DNA from: Flavobacteriales bacterium
GTDB taxonomy: Bacteria > Bacteroidota > Bacteroidia > Flavobacteriales_D > Parvicellaceae
Direction of reading: 5' to 3'
Assembly (NCBI GenBank): GCA_027047735.1
Contig: JALTUD010000213.1
Location: 1 to 6,913 of the forward strand
DNA length: 6,913 nt
In this document: piece by piece, positions 1 to 6,188 of the stretch
Position numbering within the stretch: the first letter of the stretch is position 1
How the letters are laid out: every line of letters starts with the position of its first letter
The notes under the pieces: generated by a model
Databases searched by the model: none
The model's input: the letters and a program-made list of their open reading frames with translations, nothing else
What the model was told of the DNA's origin: nothing
Position numbers and translations under genes: made by a program

Positions 1-1796
1 GAACCTTCAATCTTACCGTAAGTTAATCGAAGTGTGCTATTTGCATCTGCCCAAAATTTCTTTTCGGGGAAATATTTCATTTGAGCGGCTACGAATTGCT
101 TCATCAACTCATTGTTGATTAAGTACGTCTTTTTGTATTCATTATTATAACTTTTACGTAAATCATTCATCGAAGAAGCTAAAATAAAAGCAGGGTCTTT
201 TTGAATCTTCTTCCTCATTTTTTTGGTTGAATAAGATAGTAGCTTATTTACTTTTTCTTTTGACGTAAACATCGATTTTTTATACAAATAAGCTGCGTAT
301 GCTTTTACATCTAATTTTCCGTTTTTATTTTTGAATTTTATTGCTTTTTTCTGTAATTCAGCGGGTAACATATCCTTATCCGAATACTCCATATATAGTG
401 GAATTAGTTTTTCAAAAATAAGTTGGTCAACGCGAACATCGTAGTTTTTAAAGAATCCATCTACACCTTTTTTCTTGGCTTCCAGATTCTTTTTGTATGA
501 TTCTTCTTGTTTCAATTTTTCTGCTTTCAGCTCTGCTTTACTCATCGCATCGGCGTGTTCAATCGGTTGTTCCAACAATTTATAAAAACCATCGGCAAAG
601 CGAATGAGTTCGGGTCCATAGTAGAATACCTCGTAAAATAAAGAATTGGCTTTTTTAAACTTGAGCATTTTACCGTCTTGTTCCAATAGTTTCGGTAAAA
701 TATCTTTATACTTTTTGTCGTGAGAAACACGGTGTGTAAATTCTTCTTCAAAGGCTCTTTTTTCATTCACTACATCTTTTTTCTTTAAGCCTAAGTTCTG
801 CCCTATCCACTTTTTATAGGCATTGCTTATTCTCGACTGCTTTGACGCGTATTGTATTCTTGTTTTGTCTGATAATTCCATAGCAGCATCAATCACCGAA
901 AGGCTTTGTTTTCGCATTTCAATACGGGCGGGATTGATAATATTGATGTAATCATCTACTGCTCTTGAGGATAGATATTGCTCGGTTCTCCCGGGGAAGC
1001 CGAATACCATAGTGAAATCATTTTTATCGACTCCTTCCAACGAAACAGGCAACCATTTTTTAGGGTGAAACGGAATATTATTTACCGAAGGTTCGGCAGG
1101 TTCATTGTTTTTATCGGCATAGATTCTAAAAACGGAAAAATCTCCGGTATGTCTTGGCCAAACCCAATTATCCGTGTCGCCACCAAATTTTCCAATACCA
1201 CTGGGCGGAGCTCCTACAAGGCGTACGTCTTTGTAAGTCTTTGTTACAATCATAAAATACTGATTACCATAATAAAAAGCTTTAATTACAGCTTTGTATT
1301 TCGTGCCTTTTATAGCGTTTTGCAACAAACTTCTGCTGTTTTTTTGACGTATGATATTCGCTTCGGTAACGTCCATACTCGGTAACACGCCTTCGTTTAA
1401 CTTTTCTGTTACGTCTTCTATTCGTACAATAAAAGTAGCGGTTAACCCTTCGTTGAGTAACTCTTCGCTTTTGGACATTGCCCAAAATCCATTTTTCAGA
1501 TAATCATTATCAACGGAACTGTGTTGTTGAATTTGAGAATACCCACAATGGTGATTGGTTAAAATCAAACCTTGACTGGAAACTACTTCTGCCGTACACC
1601 CTCCACCAAAATGAACGATAGCATCTTTAAGACTTGAATGATTGACCGAATAAATATCTTCTGCCGACAATTTTAAACCTTGTGCGTGCATATCATCTTC
1701 CAACGCTTTTAAAAGGGATGGAATCCACATTCCTTCGTGTGCGAATAACGATAAAGAAAACAGAATCGTTATGAGTACTAAAATTATTCTTTTCAT
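1..1796 (-). CDS. S46 family dipeptidyl-peptidase (DPP7/DPP11 type), 3' end cut off by window edge
   Basis: An open frame runs without a stop from the ATG at 1796 to the left edge, giving 598 complete codons of a family usually about 700 to 720 residues long. The first ~19 residues are a signal peptide (MKRIILVLITILFSLSLFA), followed by EGMW, the usual start of mature S46 enzymes. FGGGCTAEV at 63-71 and TNHHCGY at 80-86 carry the catalytic His. FGGDTDNWVWPRHTGDF at 204-220 carries the catalytic Asp, and GFPGRT at 266-271 is also conserved. Residues from about 280 to 570 are charged and helix-rich, matching the helical domain that caps the chymotrypsin-like fold. The Ser segment and the residue that separates DPP7 (hydrophobic P1) from DPP11 (acidic P1) lie outside the window, so specificity is undecided. 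Family members act in the periplasm, releasing dipeptides from oligopeptide N-termini. The gene starts 27 bases after the NifX-like stop with no promoter seen, so co-transcription is inferred. Confidence 0.95.
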   Translation of the reverse strand, partial: MKRIILVLITILFSLSLFAHEGMWIPSLLKALEDDMHAQGLKLSAEDIYSVNHSSLKDAIVHFGGGCTAEVVSSQGLILTNHHCGYSQIQQHSSVDNDYLKNGFWAMSKSEELLNEGLTATFIVRIEDVTEKLNEGVLPSMDVTEANIIRQKNSRSLLQNAIKGTKYKAVIKAFYYGNQYFMIVTKTYKDVRLVGAPPSGIGKFGGDTDNWVWPRHTGDFSVFRIYADKNNEPAEPSVNNIPFHPKKWLPVSLEGVDKNDFTMVFGFPGRTEQYLSSRAVDDYINIINPARIEMRKQSLSVIDAAMELSDKTRIQYASKQSRISNAYKKWIGQNLGLKKKDVVNEKRAFEEEFTHRVSHDKKYKDILPKLLEQDGKMLKFKKANSLFYEVFYYGPELIRFADGFYKLLEQPIEHADAMSKAELKAEKLKQEESYKKNLEAKKKGVDGFFKNYDVRVDQLIFEKLIPLYMEYSDKDMLPAELQKKAIKFKNKNGKLDVKAYAAYLYKKSMFTSKEKVNKLLSYSTKKMRKKIQKDPAFILASSMNDLRKSYNNEYKKTYLINNELMKQFVAAQMKYFPEKKFWADANSTLRLTYGKIEG

Positions 1797-1823
1797 AGTG
1801 TTATAATGTCTGTAAGTATTAAC

Positions 1824-2198
1824 CTAACAAGAACCGCAATTGCAATTATGCTCTTCTGCCACGTAACCTTGTAACCTTCCTTGTATAACTTGTACGATTG
1901 TATCGTCAATATCTTTTTCTTCGATGATAAAAGCTACGGTTTGTCTTTCTTTTAAACGAGCGGTAACCAAAGGACTGATATCTTCTGCAAGAATCATATC
2001 TATGTCAAATAAGGGATGTTCAAATATCTCAACAACTTTGTTAACAAAAATATTTTCTAATTCTTGCCCTTTTGCCAATGCCAATAGTTCTTTGTTTACT
2101 ATTCTTTCATTCTCTATGGTAAAAACAAAGTAATTCAAACAAGTGTCGGCATTTCCGCTAACTGTTTTTTTGTTCTCACTCGTGATTGCAATCTTCAT
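1824..2198 (-). CDS. NifX/NifB-type iron-molybdenum cluster-binding domain protein with Cys-rich tail
   Basis: This 124-residue protein starts with MKIAITSENKKTVSGNADTC, the typical opening of the dinitrogenase iron-molybdenum cofactor (NifX/NafY/NifB C-terminal) fold. The domain fills roughly residues 2 to 110, with HPLFDIDMIL at 61-70 matching the conserved strand region, and ends in a helix of the DDTIVQVIQGRLQ type at 98-110. The last residues carry a His and three Cys (H117, C119, C121, C124, in the pattern CxCxxC), which suggests metal or cluster binding, although this is inference. Proteins with this domain bind Fe-S or FeMo-co precursors. Many stand-alone members occur in organisms or loci without nitrogenase and have no known job. 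No nif gene is visible here. The ATG at 2198 lies only 13 bases beyond the terminator-like hairpin, and there is no clear Shine-Dalgarno. The next gene downstream is the S46 peptidase. Family assignment is firm; function is not. Confidence 0.85.
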   Translation of the reverse strand: MKIAITSENKKTVSGNADTCLNYFVFTIENERIVNKELLALAKGQELENIFVNKVVEIFEHPLFDIDMILAEDISPLVTARLKERQTVAFIIEEKDIDDTIVQVIQGRLQGYVAEEHNCNCGSC

Positions 2199-2211
2199 AA
2201 TAAATCAGGAT

Positions 2212-2243
2212 AAAAAAAAGCACCTGAAAACAGGTGCTTTTTT
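2212..2243 (-). terminator. Intrinsic terminator hairpin after accA, abutting the NifX-like gene
   Basis: A perfect 13-bp inverted repeat (2214-2226 and 2231-2243, core GCACCTG/CAGGTGC) encloses a 4-base loop. Read on the minus strand, the hairpin ends in eight consecutive T (2219 down to 2212), the form of a Rho-independent terminator. It begins 9 bases after the accA stop. On the plus strand only six T follow the core, and no plus-strand gene ends here, so its main direction is taken as minus. The NifX-like ATG follows 13 bases later, so the hairpin would also sit in the leader of any accA read-through transcript. Confidence 0.9.
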
Positions 2244-2252
2244 AGTAATTAT

Positions 2253-3245
2253 TTACGCTTTCTCTGCTGTAGTCTCTTTTGCTGTTGACTCTTTGTAAAC
2301 TCCCATATCGCAAAACTTATCTATTCTTTGCTCAACTAATTCATCAACAGGAATTTCCACAAGTTTATTCAAGTTTTTCTTTAACTCTGTTTTTAGTTTT
2401 TTATACATTTTTTCAGGGTCGGCATGTGCTCCACCCAAAGGCTCTTTTATGATTCCGTCAATCAATTTGTTTTTCAACATATCTTTTGCGGTCAATTTCA
2501 GTGCATCGGCAGCTTGTTCCTTATGCTCCCAATCTCTCCATAAAATAGAAGAACAAGACTCCGGAGAAATTACAGAATACCATGTGTTTTCCAACATTAA
2601 GACCTTATCACCAATACCGATTCCCAAAGCACCACCGGAGGCACCTTCACCTATCACTACGCAAATAACCGGCACTTTCAATTTCATCATTTCAAACAAA
2701 TTTCTGGCAATTGCCTCTCCTTGCCCTCGCTCTTCGGCTTCCAATCCGGGAAAAGCTCCGGGAGTATCAATAAGAGCTACTACGGGCTTATTAAATTTTT
2801 CAGCCAATTTCATCAAACGTAATGCCTTTCTGTAACCTTCGGGATTTGCCATTCCGAAATTACGATATTTTCGTTCTTTGGTATTGCGTCCTTTTTGTTG
2901 ACCGATAAACATCACCGTTCTTCCGTCAATGCTACCCAAACCACCTATCATGGCTTTATCATCCTTTACATTTCTATCTCCATGCAATTCTATAAATTCT
3001 CCTTTGGTAATAGCGTTAATATAATCCAAGGTATAAGGTCTTTGTGGATGGCGACTTACTTGTACCCTTTGCCAAGGTGTAAGATTACTGTATATCTCTT
3101 TCGTTTTTTCCTCTAATTTTTGAGACAATTCTTCTAACGTAGCCGACACATCAACTTTTCCCTTCTCTCCAATTTCTTTTGTCTTGATGATTTGGTCTCG
3201 CAATTCTTCCAAAGGTTTCTCAAAATCTAAATATATTCTGTCCAT
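2253..3245 (-). CDS. accA: Acetyl-CoA carboxylase carboxyltransferase subunit alpha
   Basis: The 330-residue product is the alpha subunit of the carboxyltransferase half of acetyl-CoA carboxylase. With AccD it moves the carboxyl group from carboxybiotin on AccB to acetyl-CoA, giving malonyl-CoA for fatty-acid synthesis in the cytoplasm. An N-terminal helical segment (residues 1-60) is followed by the conserved TPWQRVQVSRHPQRPYTLDY block (56-75), HGDR (88-91), GQQKGRNTKE (115-124), IDTPGAFPG (159-167), the glycine-rich GEGASGGALG (199-208) that shapes the crotonase-fold active site, and SPESCSSILW (227-236). The length is normal for the family; the last ~12 residues are a low-complexity Lys/Glu/Thr tail. 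I chose the ATG at 3245 over an in-frame TTG at 3254, because it gives MDRIYLDFEKPLEE, the usual AccA opening. No accD is in view, which is common because the two genes are often unlinked. A hairpin terminator follows the stop. Confidence 0.97.
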   Translation of the reverse strand: MDRIYLDFEKPLEELRDQIIKTKEIGEKGKVDVSATLEELSQKLEEKTKEIYSNLTPWQRVQVSRHPQRPYTLDYINAITKGEFIELHGDRNVKDDKAMIGGLGSIDGRTVMFIGQQKGRNTKERKYRNFGMANPEGYRKALRLMKLAEKFNKPVVALIDTPGAFPGLEAEERGQGEAIARNLFEMMKLKVPVICVVIGEGASGGALGIGIGDKVLMLENTWYSVISPESCSSILWRDWEHKEQAADALKLTAKDMLKNKLIDGIIKEPLGGAHADPEKMYKKLKTELKKNLNKLVEIPVDELVEQRIDKFCDMGVYKESTAKETTAEKA

Positions 3246-3298
3246 AAAAATCAATCTTTGTGTGTAGTTTTTGAAGTCATTATACTTCTTGTACTCGG

Positions 3299-3306
3299 CA
3301 AAATTA
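3299..3306 (-). promoter_or_regulatory. Candidate Bacteroidota -7 box for accA
   Basis: The minus strand reads TAATTTTG, matching the Bacteroidota -7 consensus TAnnTTTG, 53 bases upstream of the accA ATG. I see no good TTG at the expected -33 spacing, so this rests on the -7 box and its position in the divergent accA/CotH gap. Because the region is AT-rich, a chance match is possible. Confidence 0.45.
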
Positions 3307-3382
3307 AAAATTCTACTTGATGACTGTATATATTCTTCTAAATATTTATCAACTGTTTTTTATCCATAAAACGTATTAGTTA

Positions 3383-3390
3383 TATATTTG
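3383..3390 (+). promoter_or_regulatory. Candidate Bacteroidota -7 box for the CotH-kinase gene
   Basis: The plus strand reads TATATTTG, matching TAnnTTTG, 41 bases before the chosen ATG at 3432. A clear -33 TTG is missing. An AAGGAA at 3415-3420 lies downstream and may help ribosome binding, although its 11-base gap to the ATG is long. The 186-base divergent gap (3246-3431) holds this box and the accA box and shows no other gene or repeat. Confidence 0.45.
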
Positions 3391-3431
3391 GAGAATTAAC
3401 TTACTTTTCTTTTTAAGGAAAATTGGCTTTC

Positions 3432-5321
3432 ATGAGAACTTTAATACTTATTTTTTTTGTCTTTTATGTTACGGAATTGAGAAGTCAAGAAAGTATTGTG
3501 GACGTACATCCCATATCTATGTTTTGTGATTCTACCGTTTCCATTAAAGTAACCGGTGATTACAAAAAAGTTTTCTACACTACTGACGGTTCGATTCCAA
3601 CACATAAAAGTAAGCGATACAGGAAACCGATTTTAGTTACTCGAAATTCTTTTTTTCTTTTTAAAATTTACGCTGATAATAAGGACACGATAATTGCTCG
3701 TTCGTACATCTTTTCTCCTCCTACTCAATTGCCTATTCTATCCATTGGTATTCCGAATGAAGATTTATGGGATGACGAAAAAGGTATATATACGAGAGGA
3801 AAAGATGCTTTTTTTAGTGATAGTTCGGGACACTGGGAAAATTGTAATTTTCAGAAAAAGTGGGAGAAAAAGGTGTATCTGATTTACATTGACACGCTGA
3901 AAAAAGAAGTAGTAAACCAACAATGTGGCTTACGAATTTTTGGAGAATCTACTCGTAGGCAACCCGATAAGTCGATGAAAATAGTTGCTCGAAAAAAATA
4001 CGGAAAAAATCGTTTTGTCTATCCCTTTTTTGAACAAAAACCATTCATTAAAGAATATAAGCAACTTGTAATCAGAACTTCGGGAAATGACTACAACAAA
4101 ACCAGATTTAAGGATGTCTTAAATGCCTATTTGATGCAACATACGGGAATTGACTATATGGCTTTTCAGCCGATTAAACTTTATATAAATGGCGAATACT
4201 GGGGGCTTTATAATTTAAGAGAAAAAATTAATAAACACTATTTATTTTATAATCATCAAGCCCATACTGATAGTAGCACTATCGTAATGGGACGTTGGGT
4301 TCGACAACATGGTGACCGAAGCAGGTATATGGAAATGTATAATTGGTTCTTGCAATTAGATACAATGGATGATGAGGCGTATAAAAAAGCTCAGAATTAC
4401 ATTGATATTAAAAATTACGCTACTTATCGTGCTTTTCAAATTTATACAAACAATGTTGATTCTAGAGGAAATGTTCGTTATTGGAGTTCTAAGGATAAAG
4501 ACGGTAAATTTAGAATGATACTTTATGATACGGACTTAGGGTTTAGCAGAGTTAGTCGCGATTATTTAAAAAAATGTTTAAGTCCTGAACAAACGGATTG
4601 GTTTAATAATACGTGGAGCACGCTGTATTTTAGGAAATTGATGCAAAACCATCAGTTTAAAAATGAGTTTATCAATCAATTTGCTCATCTGTTGAATACA
4701 ACTCTTTCTACGGATACTGTTTTACAAGCTATCGAATACCTAAGAAGTGTTTATAAAGATGAGTTGCCTAGAGATAAAAAGGAAATAGCTTCGCATCTAA
4801 AAAGTTCAGTTATACCGATTGATAAATGGAACAAAAACATAAAAAACTTTCGTTTTTTTGCTGTGAAACGACCGGAAATAGTAAGGGAAGAAATAAAAGA
4901 GTTGCTTGCACCCAAGGGGACTTATGTATTGCGTTTAAATTTAGACCACGCAAAGGTTTCTATCAATGATAATGCACTGATTCGTCTTCCTTTTAAGGGG
5001 ATTTACTTTAAAGAAATTCCTTTACCTGCTCGTTTTGTTGCTGACTCCGGTTATGTTTTTTCCCGTGCCGACTCTATGTTCACAACATTTGATACTGTTT
5101 TTACTTCAATAAAAGATACATTGTCTTTTAATTTAACTGTGCAAAAGATTAAAAACAACAAAAAGGAGGAGTTACGTAAAGAGTTGAAAAGAACCTCTAC
5201 TGTAAGTAAAGAAAAACCTCCTAAAAGCAATAAAAATCCACTGTGGTTAATCGCGTGGATTTTCATTGGTTTAGGAGGTAGTTTATTACTTGTATATTTT
5301 ACCTTACGTGTAAAAGATTAA
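3432..5321 (+). CDS. Exported CotH-kinase-fold protein with N-terminal chitobiase-C-like domain and C-terminal membrane anchor
   Basis: The ATG at 3432 gives 629 residues opening with a signal peptide (MRTLILIFFVFYVTELRSQE); an in-frame TTG at 3423 is 3 bases from AAGGAA and less likely. Residues ~30-95 form a small beta domain with FYTTDGSIPT (48-57), the signature of the CHB_HEX_C-type domain found on many exported Bacteroidota proteins. The CotH domain spans ~165-480: GLRIFGESTRR then the KSMKIVARKKYGK block (180-192), INGEYWGLYNLREK (252-265), a catalytic-loop-like NNVDSRGNVRYW (D343, N347) and YDTDLGF (D366, D368), equivalent to the metal-binding Asp region. The key acidic residues are thus present. 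A beta segment (~495-570, GIYFKEIPLPA, DSGYVF) resembles the degenerate repeat that often ends such proteins. A Lys-rich linker then leads to one membrane helix (~604-623) and a short tail. CotH of Bacillus phosphorylates spore-coat proteins; no substrate is known here. It faces the DUF4197 gene tail to tail. Confidence 0.88.
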   Translation: MRTLILIFFVFYVTELRSQESIVDVHPISMFCDSTVSIKVTGDYKKVFYTTDGSIPTHKSKRYRKPILVTRNSFFLFKIYADNKDTIIARSYIFSPPTQLPILSIGIPNEDLWDDEKGIYTRGKDAFFSDSSGHWENCNFQKKWEKKVYLIYIDTLKKEVVNQQCGLRIFGESTRRQPDKSMKIVARKKYGKNRFVYPFFEQKPFIKEYKQLVIRTSGNDYNKTRFKDVLNAYLMQHTGIDYMAFQPIKLYINGEYWGLYNLREKINKHYLFYNHQAHTDSSTIVMGRWVRQHGDRSRYMEMYNWFLQLDTMDDEAYKKAQNYIDIKNYATYRAFQIYTNNVDSRGNVRYWSSKDKDGKFRMILYDTDLGFSRVSRDYLKKCLSPEQTDWFNNTWSTLYFRKLMQNHQFKNEFINQFAHLLNTTLSTDTVLQAIEYLRSVYKDELPRDKKEIASHLKSSVIPIDKWNKNIKNFRFFAVKRPEIVREEIKELLAPKGTYVLRLNLDHAKVSINDNALIRLPFKGIYFKEIPLPARFVADSGYVFSRADSMFTTFDTVFTSIKDTLSFNLTVQKIKNNKKEELRKELKRTSTVSKEKPPKSNKNPLWLIAWIFIGLGGSLLLVYFTLRVKD

Positions 5322-5332
5322 TTCTACTTAAC

Positions 5333-6097
5333 TTAGTTTCCACCTAACGAACCAAATACTTTTTGTAGAATATCGGTAACTCGAGCCATCGGGTCTTTTC
5401 TTATTTTGGCTTCTTCTTCTTGTACCAATGTAAACAAGCCATCTATTGCTCTGTCGGTAATATATTTATTCAAATCAGTATTTACTTTTGGTTTTCCGGT
5501 TAGAAAAGTAGTTTTATTGTAAGTACTTGTCAAAGGATTCCAATATTTTGTCAATTGCACTTTCTCAGTTGCTTCTTGTACCTTAGGACTGAAAGCTACA
5601 ATTAATTGTTCGGTTGTATGTTCTCTCAAATATTGAGTAGCTGCACTATCCCCCCCTCTTAAAATCGAAAAACCATCTTGGATAGACATATTTTTTATCG
5701 CATCAATAAAAATAGGAGCTGCAGTTTTAGAGGCTTCTTCTGCTGCTCTATTCATGGTAAGTTCAAACTTTTCAACTTGACCATCTAATCCTAATTCCAA
5801 TGCTTTTTCTTTTACTACTAAAGCTTCTTCGGGAAAAGGTAAGCGTATTTTAGGATTATTTAAAAAACCGTCAACTGCTGAGGCTTTGCTTGCTCCATTT
5901 TGAATACCAATGGTAAGTGCTTCTTTAAGTCCTGCTATTACCTCGTCATTGGTTAATCCGGGAGCAGATTTTTCTCCGCCTTCGGTTGTTGTTAACACAT
6001 CTGTTGCTGTTTGTGCCACATCGGTTAATGTATCACAAGAGGCAATTCCCAATGAAAGACCAATAAGCGTAATTGTAGTGATTTTTATTTTTTTCAT
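5333..6097 (-). CDS. DUF4197 domain lipoprotein
   Basis: The 254-residue protein begins with a type II signal peptide: basic MKKIK, a hydrophobic stretch, and a lipobox ending IAS-C with the modified Cys at position 21. It should therefore be anchored in the envelope as a lipoprotein. A Thr/Asp-rich linker (22-48) leads into a helical domain (~49-250) that I recognise as DUF4197: LTNDEVIAGLKEALTIGIQN (48-67), FLNNPKIRLPFPE (78-90), MNRAAEEASKTAAPIF (115-130), ILRGGDSAATQYLRE (145-159), and DLNKYITDRAIDGLFTLV (208-225). The family has no assigned biochemical function. The region after the Cys (DTLTD) does not look like a strong Bacteroidota surface-export signal, so periplasmic facing is more likely, by inference. 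It has its own probable promoter (6122-6129) and ends 11 bases from the convergent CotH gene with no terminator visible between them. Confidence 0.9.
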   Translation of the reverse strand: MKKIKITTITLIGLSLGIASCDTLTDVAQTATDVLTTTEGGEKSAPGLTNDEVIAGLKEALTIGIQNGASKASAVDGFLNNPKIRLPFPEEALVVKEKALELGLDGQVEKFELTMNRAAEEASKTAAPIFIDAIKNMSIQDGFSILRGGDSAATQYLREHTTEQLIVAFSPKVQEATEKVQLTKYWNPLTSTYNKTTFLTGKPKVNTDLNKYITDRAIDGLFTLVQEEEAKIRKDPMARVTDILQKVFGSLGGN

Positions 6098-6121
6098 TTT
6101 AAATCTAATTTGTTATGAGTG

Positions 6122-6129
6122 CAAACCTA
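6122..6129 (-). promoter_or_regulatory. Candidate Bacteroidota -7 box for the DUF4197 gene
   Basis: The minus strand reads TAGGTTTG, matching TAnnTTTG, 24 bases upstream of the ATG at 6097. This would give a short leader with no Shine-Dalgarno, common in Bacteroidota. No good -33 TTG is at the expected spacing. The match lies in the 91-base gap after the SDR gene, where a promoter is expected. No hairpin terminator for the SDR gene is seen in this gap. Confidence 0.55.
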
Positions 6130-6188
6130 ACAAAATAAATGCCGAAGTAAGTTATGCTATGTTTACGTTATCTATTTTTTAACAGGTA

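Noticed and set aside
978..1385. Open frame of 135 codons on the plus strand
   Set aside because: It lies wholly antisense to the well-supported S46 coding frame and shows no recognisable domain; taken as a shadow.
542..1485. Two short minus-strand open frames (542-766 and 1282-1485)
   Set aside because: They are in a different frame from the continuous S46 frame, which covers the same bases with conserved motifs.
2449..2835. Plus-strand open frame of 128 codons opposite accA
   Set aside because: Antisense to conserved AccA motifs; no family resemblance and no promoter or ribosome site seen.
3246..3254. TTG at 3254 as the accA start
   Set aside because: The ATG at 3245 gives the usual AccA N-terminus, and three extra residues (MIF) are not typical.
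3423..3431. TTG at 3423 as the start of the CotH gene
   Set aside because: It is only three bases from AAGGAA, too close for a ribosome site, and the ATG at 3432 gives a cleaner signal peptide.
5297..5315. Inverted repeat TTTTAC/GTAAAA near the end of the CotH gene as a terminator
   Set aside because: The stem is only 6 bp, AT-rich, inside the coding region and without a T-run after it.
6130..6188. Possible terminator after the SDR gene
   Set aside because: Only a 4-bp GTAA/TTAC match was found, too weak to call; repeats such as GTTAT here are direct, not inverted.
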